A DNA stretch of 64,000 nucleotides from NCBI GenBank assembly GCA_037042915.1, contig CM073199.1:1426001-1490000 (forward strand), written 5' to 3'. The notes under the pieces are model-generated. The model was not told where the DNA came from and did not search any database. It saw nothing but the letters and a program-made list of their open reading frames with translations. This stretch comes from Auricularia sp. M13 (Eukaryota > Basidiomycota > Agaricomycetes > Auriculariales > Auriculariaceae). The number at the start of each line of letters is the position of its first letter. Position 1 is the stretch's first letter. Positions 34,998-46,519 of the stretch are shown piece by piece. The position numbers and the translations under genes are program-made.

Positions 34998-35894
34998 CTA
35001 CACGCGAGTTCCGAATATTGGAGGGAAAGGGAAAGTTGTGGCAGACACCAAGACAGATGTGAGCGGTGCAGAAGTCACAATGGACGTGGGGCGGACGCTG
35101 ATGCTCGTCGGGGCCGTTCCCTCGTAACATATGAACGAGTTGACCCTGTTCTCCCAGTTGAAGCCGTCCTGGTCCCAAGCGTCATGGGTAGCGATCCCCG
35201 GAGTGAAGAAAGGACCGTAGCTAAACAATGAGCGGAATCAGCTGTCCGCGCGACTTGCGTCTACCGTGCTAATGCACTGACTTTGGGTGCGGAGGCTGGC
35301 AGTCGCTCTGCTGGTATCCGTAGCACTGCATCGCGCCGTCACATTGAGCCCGTCTTCTTGCTTTGAAAACACGACTCGCAGGGATTGCACGTACCTGTAG
35401 GCCAGAGTCCGGCCCGAAGGAGCTGATCACGTTTTGCCATTCCGCCGCGAATGTGTAACACTGTGTTTTGACGACGCTGGGGATGTAGACTGCAAGAGTA
35501 CACATTGTTTAATGCCTAGCGCATCGTCGCAAGGTTGGTATTTACGGTGAGGTCCGGCCTGAACGGTAGTGAGTAAGGCGGTATTAGATGGATGTCAATC
35601 CATACGTACCCAAAAGAGCTCCGTGGTCACGTAGACTCCGGGCCCGGCAAGTTTCTGGTGGAATGCGCGTTCGTCTGCGAGCGTACTCTTTGGTTGAGGT
35701 ATAAGACGTACCACCGGTGCAGCAGCAGCAGTGACATTATGGTTACCCACAGTCACGCCTGCTTCAAGCGTAAGCACACGATCAGCAGCGGCCGCCATGA
35801 ACCCACCCCTTATAGCGGCAGGTGCACCGCGCACAGCATCGCCTGCAGCGATGGCGGCGACGAGCAGGAAAGCTTTGAAGATGAAGCTGAGCAT
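34998..35894 (-). CDS. Small secreted Cys-containing protein, function unknown
   Basis: About five exons and 220 aa. The Met at 35894 begins a clear signal peptide (MLSFIFKAFLLVAAIAAGDA). The mature part has an Ala/Val-rich propeptide-like segment (LTLEAGVTVGNHNVTAAAAP, one N-glycosylation site), a 13-nt exon (35546-35558), then VVKTQCYTFAAEWQNVISSF, CYGYQQSDCQPPHPNYGPFF, THDAWDQDGFNWENRVNSFI-CYE, and a Ser/Thr/Pro-rich tail. The Cys spacing and Trp/Asn/Phe pattern recall small beta-rich secreted proteins such as crystallin-like folds, but I cannot place it in a named family. The tail could be O-glycosylated. It could be an effector or a cell-wall-associated protein. Confidence 0.5.
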
Positions 35895-37022
35895 CGGGAA
35901 GGAAGGGCTCACTTGCAGAGATGCTGACAGTGGTGGGGGGCCATCTCTGAAATCTGAGCAAGATTTATACGGAATGTGGCGGCGGGGCGCTGGTTTGGCT
36001 TTCTGCTCCCATATCTGCCGAGGTGAAATGAACAGTGCGAACAACAAGGGCGCAGAGCAGATAGAGTGGCATTGGCTGCGCGCCGAATTGAAACTCGGGG
36101 CCGGTGTGTACGTAGTGATTGTCGCCCAGCTTCAGCGCAAGTGAGTCTGATGCGCGGAAGACTAGAGGAGAGGACCATCATTCAACATTGAGAGCGCTGG
36201 CGCCTATGCAACTTGCCCAATTTGCGACTGCACACGGTGAGAGTTGCTCGCCGTCGCAGAGAGATAGATCCGTCCCAAGGATTCAGGTTGAGAGCCTCTG
36301 GGGTTTTAATTCCATGTAGTTGTGAGGAGGGTTAGACATGTGAGGCTCTGGATTGACAGGCCTACAAGGGAGGTTCCGCACGTCTGTGGGTCTAGAGTGA
36401 GACATGTTGAACTTGAACAATCTGGGCGCGCCAACGATCATGTCAACGAGAGACCGGCCTGGGAAATTCTCCGCAAAGGGCGTTCAGAAGGCACCTGATC
36501 CTCAAGACTTTACGCCTTCTGGAGCCCGAAAAACTGCGCAGTTGAGTAGGAAAGCAACGTGGGCTGTCTGACAGAGCCTATTTCTGGAGCGCCTGATGTT
36601 CAACATGAAGAACAGATCCAGACCCTGCACCCAAGGAGCCGTTTGGAACGTTCGTGTGGCCACCTCCGCAGGATGTTTCCAACCAATGGGATCGTTGGTA
36701 GCTGTAATCCGTGGGAATGCGCGGAAAGTTGGATCAATTCACAGAGTCGACACAGCAGGAGGGACCATCACAGAAAAACGGCAGGGGGCCGGGGGGAGAC
36801 GTAGTAGCGCGCTGACGCTTTCAGGACGGCCCACTCGAGCCGGAGCAAAGCAGGGAGTGTAACGATAGTCACCAATGAGACCAACCAGCGCGCGTTAGCG
36901 AATGGAACCCTCAGCGAGTATCAGCCAGTGCCAGCAGGTGTTGCAGAGTAAAAGCAGGAAGCAAAACGCGTTGTACAGCCGCCGGCGTCTTCCGTCACGA
37001 GATCTGCTGCCCAGCGTCCGCG
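35895..37022. other. Divergent intergenic region
   Basis: 1.1 kb between the secreted protein (-) and prefoldin subunit 3 (+). No gene recognised; short open frames only. Confidence 0.45.
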
Positions 37023-37795
37023 ATGTCGTCCCAGGTCGTCCAACAAAAAGACGGCGCACCAGAAACGAATCCGCGAGGGATTCCACGAGCGCGCTTTGTC
37101 GTGCGTTTCTACCGCGATATACGCTTCTGTGAGCTGAATGCGCGCGATTGCAGTCCGATGTGGAAGAATTCCTCGGTGGCCCGGACGTCGAGGTCGAGCC
37201 CGTGCTCAAACAACTGCAAGAACAACTTGCGTAAGCACTCTGCACTACGCTTCATGGCTGTGAATACCGACCAGTGGTTCAGAAAATACAAGTACATGGA
37301 ACAGAGCCTCGGACAACGGCGGAAAGGATTGCAGGACAAGATACCTGATATACGAAACACGCTGGGCATGGTCCGCTTCTTAGAAGAGCAGCATCAACGA
37401 AAAGACGAGGACGATGAGGACGGCGAGAAAACGACGCGCACGACCTTTGAGCTGAGCGAAACGCTGTATGCAGAAGCCGACATCGCCCTCACAGACACCG
37501 TCTACCTCTGGCTCGGGGTACGTTCTATTTCATTTTGAATAGGCGGAACCGTCGGCTAATGCATGCGCATTGAAAGGCGAATGTCATGTTGGCGTACAAG
37601 CTGGACGAAGCAATCGAGTTACTCGAGAGCAAGCGCGCCGCAGCGGAGGTCCAGCTCACTCAGTGTGAGGAGGACCTCGAGTTCATCCGCGAGCAGGTCA
37701 CAGTGACGGAGGTCAACACCGCGCGCGTGTACAACTGGGACGTCAGGAGGAGACGGCTGAAGCGGCAAGCGGAATCGAAGGACGAAGTGGATTAG
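37023..37795 (+). CDS. PAC10: Prefoldin subunit 3 (Pac10/VBP1)
   Basis: Four exons (37023-37100, 37154-37230, 37283-37517, 37577-37795) give 202 aa, the usual size of prefoldin alpha-type subunits. The first coiled coil includes DVEEFLGGPDVEVEPVLKQL and KYKYMEQSLGQRRKGLQDKI; then PDIRNTLGMVRFLEEQ, an acidic insert (KDEDDEDGEK), the beta-hairpin region ETLYAEADIALTDTVYLWLG-ANVMLAY, and the second coiled coil ECEEDLEFIREQ-like segment ending VYNWDVRRRRLKRQ. Prefoldin is a six-subunit cytosolic co-chaperone that hands nascent tubulin and actin to the chaperonin TRiC/CCT. Confidence 0.92.
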
Positions 37796-37968
37796 ACCGT
37801 GGTCACGACTGCCTTGCTGTGTGTACGAATACTCACTCTCTGACTATGTGAAAACGTTCACTTGCATCAATATGCGTTCTGCAGGCAGAGTGCTAAATCG
37901 AGAATCGCACAGGGATGCGCGGTTTTGGCTGAGTTGTAAGCAGAATCCACTCTTGTTTTCCTACCACC

Positions 37969-38994
37969 ATGAGCTCGGGACCCGCGTTCGACCCTGTTAT
38001 ATGGGTTTGTGACCTTTCACTCCAGGATCTCGATCTCAAGGCATAGTAGGACGGCTCTTCTGAGCTTGGTTTTGTCTCGTCACCTGACGGAGTCCCGCGC
38101 AACGAATCTCTTCTGACTCGCAACGACGCTGTTCCGCTCATTGTCGCCGCACAAAGTGGCGACTTGGAGAGCGTCAAGTCTCTGATCTCGCGCCCTGTAA
38201 ATGTCGACGCAACTGGTCTTTTCGGGGAGACCGCGCTGCACATGGCCTCTGCGCTCGGGCACGCAGACGTTGTGAATGCCCTTCTCCAGGCTGGCGCGCG
38301 GGTGGATGTTGCAGACAAGGACGGCTCGACGCCATTGACCCACTGCGCGCGTTTCTGTCCCCCCGATCGCTCTGTAGCCGTCGCAACCCTCCTGCTTGCC
38401 GCCGGCGCCGACCCAACGCAAGCCGTGGGCGTCGGCGCGCACCGCACACCGCTGCAATGGGCGACCATGGCGGGGAAGGCACCCCTCGTCGAGCTCTTAT
38501 TGCCCGTCTCCCCTCCCGCGCGCCTCTTACCGCTCGCTCTGTCATCAGGCCGCCTAGACGTCGTTCACATGGTGCTTGAGAAAAGCTGCACCCCGGACGA
38601 CGCAGACTTACGCGCCGCACTCTGGTGCGGCTCGTGGGACCTCTTCGACGCCGTCTACAAGAAGGCCGCTCTGTCCCCCGCCGCATTCACCGACATCGCC
38701 AGCGCCGTGCTCGACGATCTGCTGTACGAGAAGATCAACCACCCGGGCTTTGCCATCGAGGACGTCGCGGACCTCTTCTTCGGAAAGTATGCTGCAGACC
38801 CAAACGACGAACGCCTGGCATTCACAGTGTTGGCCTCGGGAAACGTTGAGCTTCTGGAACGGAGTATAAAGCATGGTCTGGACTTGCAACGGTTAAGCGC
38901 TGCGCAGCTCGACGAGCTGTTGGCCGAAGCTCGTGGGCGCAAGGCCCCGCCTGCATTTTCACTTCGAGTCGCGGCGCTCCGGCAGAGTTCCTGA
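37969..38994 (+). CDS. Ankyrin-repeat protein
   Basis: Two exons (37969-38004, 38050-38994) join across a 45-nt intron, giving about 326 aa. After the short first exon (MSSGPAFDPVIW) come three to four ankyrin repeats in the N-terminal half: PLIVAAQSGDLESVKSLISR, GETALHMASALGHADVVNAL, GSTPLTHCAR with VAVATLLLAAGADP, and TPLQWATMAGKAPLVELLLP. The second half is helical and ankyrin-like but degenerate (LPLALSSGRLDVVHMVLEKS, LAFTVLASGNVELLERSIKH). There is no transmembrane segment or catalytic domain; a scaffold role is all that can be inferred. It lies 173 bp downstream of prefoldin subunit 3 on the same strand. Confidence 0.75.
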
Positions 38995-39255
38995 TTACAT
39001 CGTTCATGGGCACAACCACAGACAGTGGGTAAGCGCCCTCACTTTGTCCTTGTGTCTACCCAGGCCGCTCTGTCTACTCCATGGCGTTCGATATATAGTG
39101 TATTCCTATGCGTTACATCTCAGCTGGCCCAATTCAAGTCGACTCCAGAGCCACATTGATGCCATGCTAGAGAGCAAATGCTTTGAAGACTCGTGTTATT
39201 TATTATCCTAAGGAATCATTCTGTGCGCCTGACCTGCGCAGGTCAACTTGAAGCT

Positions 39256-42200
39256 TCAAGACTGATCATCATCGCGCAGGTAATTGAACCTGGGCCAAAT
39301 GTCACTCTCGTTCTCGCTGAGAATGTAGATGTGCAGGAATCCAATGGGCGTGTAGGCTGGGAAGTTGCGGCCGCCCGTGTTGCCTACACCAAAGCGGTCA
39401 GTACTCAATTTGAGTCTTTGCGTCACAGCTTCGATCGTACCTTGCGTGAGGAACGCTTGCAAGTCAGAATACCGCACGAACGTAGCATGCTTCAACATCG
39501 TCAGAAACGCCGCACTGTCGCTTTCTTGCGATTCACGGCGGACTCACTCCGTGAGCAAAAATGCGAGTTTGGGCACCGTTCGATGGTCCAGCCGGCGGCG
39601 CCCCGGACGTTCCAGGATTCGGAGTCTGTCCATCACTGGCAGGCGGTGTGTAGCTGGTGTATGTGAGGGCTTGGAGACTATTCGGATTCGTCACCTGCAG
39701 GCGCGAGTGAGGGTCGATCACTGCAAGGGGGATGAGTCAACACATGTAAGTAGAACAGAAATGGCGTTGCTGGAACGTACCGTGCACCGCGAAAACAAAG
39801 ATGTTGCGGTTGTCGTTATCGAGATCGAAGTCAACCTCAAGCTGAAATGCAGGTCGTGAGTACAATGTGCAATGCTATTTCTCGGACTCGCCCGACATAC
39901 CGCGATGTAAAAGCCGGCTATGGTGAGAAGATGTTAGATCGCGCAAGGATGTACTGAAGCCAGTTTAACTGCGTACCTCGACCGTCGCCCTGGGCGCTCG
40001 TCGACGTCGGGCGGAAGGTATACCCAAGAGCGCGAGGGTTACGACTCGTACCCGCGTTGGCCGTCATGCACGATCCCGCATTATTCTGTTGGCGCGGGCG
40101 CGGAGGAGTGATAGCGCCGACCCAGTACGCCGCACGAGGGTGCTGTGCAGCAAGCTGGCGGATGCGGTTGAAATCGATGCCCGCAGCCTGGGCAGCGAGC
40201 AAGAACGCCGCCTCTATGGAGAGCGGCCCCACTGCACCGCGCTGGTAGTATCTACGTCGCGATGCCTCGCAGTAAGTACCAGACCGGGCAATGCAGAAAC
40301 GCGACGTACCTGACACCGCTGGGGCCGGCGTGTACGACGTTGATATTGGGATTGGGCGGTACGCCTCCCATGTTCATGGGCACGTTGCGGCCGACCCAGG
40401 GCTGGCCGCCGGCTTGAATGGCTTGTTCGTTTGCGATGAGCACCGTTCGGAGAGTCGGTGGGAAGAGTGCAGCATCCAACCCAGAATTGCCTTGCTGGCT
40501 CAGAAAGGCTTGCACTGGCTGCGCATTCCCCGTTGCATTGGCGGCGTTCAGCACCGCTCGGTACACGTCGAGGACGCGCCACGACTCGGCTATCCTCCAG
40601 CGCGGGTTGGTCAGGTCCGCAACTGGCTCTGCAGGGTCTGCGACCAGTCTATTCTGTCCTATTGGTGTGATTGCGTCTGACGAAGTCAGAAACTGTTGTC
40701 ACTGCTCGCACACTGGAGACTCACATCCGTAAGTGTTCGCCACTACATCACGATTAACCCAGGCATTGTCATAAAATGCTCGCAGGAATGTCGCGATGAC
40801 CAGGAACTGTGAATGGTGTCATGCTAGGGGAAGAAGGCTGGCAACGCAATTGCACTAACAGTTATGTCTCTCGGGTTGAACGGCCATGGCCCATCGCTGC
40901 GAATGACTGTAAATTTATGATTGTTCGTTCTGCGCGGCGGCTCACGGTGGGTCTGAAGCGCGAATTCCAAGCTGCGGCGCTTTGTCCAAGGCAACGTTGG
41001 TTGCATTCGGGCGTGGTCCGAACAGTTCGTCGTTCCATGCAAGGTCGCGCCGTCTGTCGAATAAGCCCCATCCTCCTTGAATATCGTCTGCGCAAGTCGC
41101 TTCGGTCCCGCCAAGCTTGATGAAGGATGTGACGCCTTTGGATTTCGTCGGAGTTCCAGCCGCACTCTTGAGCAGGCAGTTGACCTGGGTCTTTGTCCCA
41201 TCCCACGGAAGCAGCTCGAAGGCGAAGCACTCTGGGTTCCCCTCGCACGCCGTCCGGCACTCCGAGGTAACATCCACATGCATTTTTGAAAGGTCGTTCC
41301 CAGGATAATCGACCTTGTACCACTCTTTAGAGTGCTATCGAGCATGAAAATGACTATACGCACGTCATCCTGTTCATTCCATCGGAACATCGAGCACGGA
41401 CAATTCTGCTGGTTGACACCATAACATAAGCTCTTGCAGCCGAGCGACAAAAACCCGCATCCTGCGGATCCATAGCGAAAGTGATCTACGTGACATTAGC
41501 TACGTTGTCTGTGACCAAGCTTGCACGACATACCCTTGCACGAATTACCGAACACACGAGTTCCGCCGTTACTGCATGTGCGCGCGCCATGCGACAGGAT
41601 TGCGCCGCATGAATGGCTCCAGAAGAGATAGACGCTGCACGAAGGTGGGTTCGCACCGTCGGCCCATATCTTGAAGTCCATCGAGCGCGCGCCCGCGACA
41701 CTGGCCATGATAATATCTTCGGACAACAGGGCGAGCTGTTCAGCGGTAATACCGATGATGGCGAGGATGAGGGCGATGATGAGACCGAAGATTGGAATCT
41801 GGCGTTGGTACAGCTGCATCGAGGTTGCGTTCGTCGATCCAAACGGTTGGAGCGCTTGCACGACGGGTGGGTCCTGGACTATCACGCTGTGCAGGCCGTG
41901 AGCAGCGAGTTCAACCTTCTCGATGCAATTGCAGATGTCTTCGCATGGAGAGCTCGCGATGCACCTCTCCACGAGGCTTTCATGTCCAGTGCGGCAAAGG
42001 CTGTCAGCCGTTGCAAGGTAACCTGAGGCAGAGTATAAGTGGGGGAGGGCATCGACAGCATGTAGATGGACATACTGGAGCAACGAAGGGTCGTGCTCGT
42101 GGCACACATGTCGAGTTTGTGGGCCATGGCGTTGCAGTCATCTTGGTCCTCAGGCAGGCGCAGAGCGGTTACATGTTCGGCGAGTTCCGCCTTGGAAAGA

Positions 42201-42612
42201 CGGCCATCCTCTACAAGAGCAACGCCGCTGAGTGAATATTTTCAGCAGCAGATACAGCCGCAGTCTGCTCACGATCCAGGTCCAGATGAGCGAATGACTC
42301 AGGTGTCAGCATAGGCAAGTTGAACGCCGTATGAGCTCTGTCCGCGTTATCCGCCGACGTCCAGATCATCTTCTGGCCACCGACGAGTTCTTGGAACGAC
42401 AGGTAGCCGTCACCGTCATGGTCGAGAGCAGTGAACCCAGGGCCAGTCGCTGTCTTCGGGAGCGCGTCCGCGGTCCAAGCTTGGGCGCGTCGGGCATGCT
42501 GACGAGCTGATTCGTCGCGCAGGGAGCGTGGCCTCGGCTGGGAGTAGGACGCAGCGACCAAGGAGAGCACCGAGCACGAAACCAGAGTCCACAGGGTGTG
42601 TCGAGCGCGCAT
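39256..42612 (-). CDS. Large secreted EF-hand/Cys-rich protein, unknown family (model tentative)
   Basis: Best read as one gene of 12 or more exons. The Met at 42612 starts a signal peptide (MRARHTLWTLVSCSVLSLVA). Two EF-hands follow: DHDGDGYLSFQE, and LDLDQDGRLSKAE made by splicing over the intron near 42210. A Cys-rich stretch comes next (DSLCRTGHESLVERC, SPCEDICNCIEK), then a hydrophobic segment IPIFGLIIALILAIIGI, a second Cys cluster (GCKSLCYGVNQQNCPCSMF), and a PAN/apple-like piece (SECRTACEGNPECFAFELL). The chain continues through DGPWPFNPRDIT spliced to FLVIATFLRAFYDNAW, LTNPRWRIAESWRVLDVYRA and AGFYIALEVDFDLDNDNRNI, ending GVGNTGGRNFPAYTPIGFLH-IYILSENESDIWPRFNYL. No start codon with a signal peptide precedes the later parts, which favours a single gene. 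Splitting near 41490 remains possible. Confidence 0.45.
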
Positions 42613-42977
42613 TGTTGCAGATACGACGAAGCAGAGACCTCAGGCCAAGCTCGGGGGGGATTTCGTCCAAGACTCTTCCACAAAAGGCGCAAATGGGTCC
42701 CGTCTGGGCCTCGTAGAAGAACAGCATGACAAGGCAGCGTCCATATGATCATGCTCGGAGCGCTTCAGGAATCGGAGCTGCGGCCTGGGTTATTTTGGAT
42801 CTTCACACAGCGCGCCCAGTCTGGATCTGACAGATTCTGACAAACAGAGTGTGGGAGCGGGCAAACAGGGCATACCACTTGCCACGGATGATCCGCAATC
42901 GCGGCATCAAATGCCCCCTTGACCTCCTTCATGATATCCTCAGACTGCATCCCAGATCCCCCGCTTCAGAGGTCGTC

Positions 42978-45328
42978 ATGCGTCCTCTTGCTGCATTCGC
43001 CATTCTCGGCCTCCCGCTGCTGACCATTGCCCAAAGTCTGTTCCACGCCCATGCGTCGCAATGAGCTCGCTGACTCCTTACTGGCAGCTGGCTGTGGCTC
43101 CCAGAACAACGGCGTTCTCTGTCCTGGATCGCAATGCTGCTCGTACGCTACGGCCCTACAGCTTTCTCTGCTATCTACAACTCTGACTCGCTTCCTTAGC
43201 CAATTCGGTTTCTGTGGGACGACTGCAGAGTTCTGCTTGACCTCTAAGCGTTGCCAGAGTAAATGCGTACGTCCCAGTCAAAGCGCTTGAGAATAGCCGG
43301 ACTGACAGACCACGTAGATTGACGATGGACCCCGTATGTTGGCTTCAGTGCTGCACCATTGTGTCACTGATACCAGTTGTAGCGCCTCCGCCTGCTGGGC
43401 CTGAGGCACCGGATATCGACCCTGGATCCTTGTTCAAACCTGCTGCTGGAACGTTTGGGAATAAGTGCGCATAGAGTCTTCACCGTCGCATGAACTTGAC
43501 GTGTGCAGAGGGCTTGTAGCGTACTGGAGCAACTGGGCGCAGTATCGAGGATTGGATCCTAGTACCCCAGCGTGCCCCAAGAACTCGTCGTTCCTCCCCG
43601 AGAACATCAACCCCAACCTGTATACGCATGTGAGCTCTCGAAATTCCGGCCGTCACCATGCAACTGACGGTTGTTATAGCTCAACTATGCTTTTGTTTTC
43701 ATGGCCAACAACAACACCATCGTCCCGCACGAGTTCGATGATCAAGACTTGTCCAAGAGATTCAACGACTGGGTTCACAAAGTCAATCCTTCGTGCACGA
43801 CGGCGTTCTCGGTTGGTGGCTGGACGATGACGGATGGACCATCAAAGTTTACGGGCGGCGTCGACTACAGTACTTTTTTCAGCCAGATGGCGGCCAGCTC
43901 CGCGGGTAGGCAGACCTTCATTAAGAGCTGCATTGATTGGGCGCGTACCTATGGGTTCGACGGCGTTGATATCGTAAGTCTCTATCCCATCCCGTACGAA
44001 CGTCTCTCATCATCAATAGGACTGGGAGTATGTTGGAGACCCAGATCGCGGTGGAGGTCCCGCCGATACCGAGAATTTCACGACTCTGTGCGTCCTCATA
44101 ATATTTAGAGGTATTCATGCTTACAGTGTCGATAGCATGCGGGAAATGCGCGCAGCCTTCCAAGCAGAAGCGTCCTCCTCCGGCAAGAGAGAACTCATTA
44201 TCACGGTCGCTGGCCCTGCCGACCCTGCAAAATTCAAGTTGATTCAAGCACAGGTGCGGCAATATGACCATTCGTCTACTGCAGTGTTGAACTAGTTGCG
44301 AGTGCAGGCGGTTTCGCAGTACATTGACTGGTAGTACGTATTGGATGATCTCCCTAGAGATCATTTACCAAGACAGCTGACCGAAATATTCTCGGCATAG
44401 CAATGTCATGCTGTACGACTTTTACGGTAACTGGAACGATTTCGTCGAGGTCAACGCACCAATTTCGGACACGATCACACCGACATGGTCATTCAGTTCC
44501 GGCCTAGACCTGTACCTGGACGCTGGCGTTCCTCCCGCCAAGATTTACGCAGGCCTTCCGCTCTATGGACGCGTGTGGACGCTCTCCGATCCTTCGCAGA
44601 CTGCGCCTGGATCTCCGGGAAGCGCAGGCACAGCTGGGCCGTGCACGGCCCAGCCAGGATACCTGGGCTACTTCGAAATCGACCAGATTCGGCAGGCACT
44701 CCGTTCTCAGAACCTCGAGAACCAGGCCTTGCAGTTCGTCCCCGGAGACGGCTACTATCTGGTTTTTGACAACCAATGGGTCGGGTGCGCCGCGCTCTTT
44801 ACGAAGCGCTTTACTGTCATATTCGCTTACATACTACTTTTTAGGTTCGACGATGAACTTTCTTTCCAGGCAAAGTTGGAAATCGTTAATGACAAGGGAA
44901 TCGCTGGCACAATGGCACGTCGGCTATTTCCGGAGTGAGAAATTATTGACCATTTCTGCAGCTGTGGGCCGTCGATCAGGACACTCCGGTGAGTGGGAGA
45001 ACACCCAGTTGTAAGGAGGCTTGGTGACTGATTCTTGACACTCCAGGACATGAGCCTGACGCGAACTCTTCTGGGTAAATGATATTTCCCATAGCTTGAA
45101 TCCTTGCTGATAGGAGCAGGCATGTACACCTCGTGTCCCAAGGATGGAGACTGGCCGTCCACCGCTGCAGGCACGACGGCTGAGATCGACTGTCCGGAGT
45201 CTGCGATCATTTCGAGTGGTTCTCAGACGAGGCCGTGTGATTCGTCGGGCAAGTGGGGCGCGCCGCAAGTTGGCGAATGCGTGGGACCTCTTGGCAATAC
45301 TTTGGCAGCGCAACAGTGTGTACCGTGA
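42978..45328 (+). CDS. Secreted GH18 chitinase with CBM18 chitin-binding domain
   Basis: Many small exons. A signal peptide (MRPLAAFAILGLPLLTIAQ) is followed by a CBM18/hevein-type domain: CGSQNNGVLCPGSQCC, QFGFCGTTAEFC and CQSKC. After a Pro-rich linker comes the GH18 barrel: LVAYWSNWAQYRGLDP, LNYAFVFM, substrate motif SVGGW, catalytic FDGVDI-DWEY with the acid Glu present, MLYDFYGNW, and MLWAVDQDTPDMSL. The enzyme should therefore be active, cleaving beta-1,4-GlcNAc chains. A C-terminal disulfide module (SCPKDGDWPSTAAG, CPESAI, RPCDSSGKWGAPQVGEC) resembles a HormR-like domain. The architecture recalls subgroup C (killer-toxin-like) fungal chitinases, whose genes often sit beside LysM genes, as here. 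The intron after MDGTM-equivalent codons (44915-44961) has a GC donor. Confidence 0.9.
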
Positions 45329-46519
45329 TAGGGCCGGTAGTTTGAGCCATTGTACGTTCCCTATGAATCAGAACAAGAACTTGTCTTTAGTCCGAAAGCG
45401 AGCGGTGGGCGTGTGACCAATATCTTCAGGGAAAGCTCTTCCGAGGCACATAACCAATAGGACCACAATCCATAGACTAAGACCCCTTCACAAATAAACC
45501 CAGGGCAGGCGGGCAGCGGAGGTATTGGAGCACACAGGCAACCAACCACGTACTGAACATGTGGCGAACACCCCCGGGCGAAGACCTTTTCCAACCATAC
45601 TTCCAGACGACCAAAACGAGTAGATCGAGACTCTGGCCCAAAGCGGACGCCTGCTGAGGATCTGGGACGGCGTGACGCGCTCAGAGTCATGAAGCACATG
45701 CTACTCTACTCTGAGTCCAGAGGCGTATCCACTGACAGAGCGTCCTGCGCGGATCGGGAATTATTGATCAGCTCTCGCAAGCCACAGACGCCGGGGAATT
45801 CATCGAGAATCTAGAGCGTCAGCCACATGTCAGCAAACGCGCATGCGGCGCGCAGCAGTGGATTTTGGGCAGAACTGATGGACTTCCACAGCTGAGCGAG
45901 CCACCAACACAATGAGATGTGTTCAATGCGGCCAAAGTGGCCGCGTGCTTCGATGCTTTAACGTGCCGTCGAAGTGCCATGGCCGCATCAAGCGCACATG
46001 CAACGCCATTGGAACTGTCGGAGAATCCGCGGGGGAAGCCTGAACAGCAGTGCCACTGCTGATCATTGACTGCCGCGGGAGCTATTCTCCTGCCATGTGC
46101 CTTGGAGATGGCAGGAGTCTTCCTTAGTTTTTTAGGCATGGCACCCTGCGGCTCCGGGCAGACAATGAATGGTGGATGCTATTGATAGCGGAAATGCAGT
46201 CAGCAGTTGTTCATGATGACAGCGTGAGACCAGAACGGAGGCGCTCATAAGTAACTGATCACGAGCCGTTGGAGCCCAGGTCTGACGGACTGCGGGATGC
46301 AACCCATATTGGGAGCTCCGACTGGCTAATCTAGTTGTTTGTGAATGTTCCGCATGATCTTGCCGGAGAATCTCACGCAAACATCGCGCCCGGGCTTTGA
46401 TGCAGAATGTGAAGGATGCCACCCCTGGCTATGGCCCGGCCAGCATGGATTTGGCTTTCACTGGTACCAGCTGAGCTGCGCCGCAAGTTGGACCCAAGTC
46501 TGGTTGTCCTTCAAACGCA
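45329..46519. other. Intergenic region between chitinase and LysM gene
   Basis: 1.2 kb. No gene was recognised; the 112-codon minus frame at 45361-45699 has no family resemblance. It should contain the LysM gene promoter. Confidence 0.45.

Noticed and set aside
41671-42026. Plus-strand frames opposite the EF-hand protein
   Set aside because: They lack homology and overlap a spliced minus-strand chain carrying EF-hands and Cys clusters.
42765-42950. Small minus-strand frame starting MQSEDIMKEVKGAFDAAIAD between the secreted protein and the chitinase
   Set aside because: Could be exon 1 of a protein of about 70 aa, but the splice model is ambiguous, no family is recognised, and it lies 28 bp from the chitinase start.
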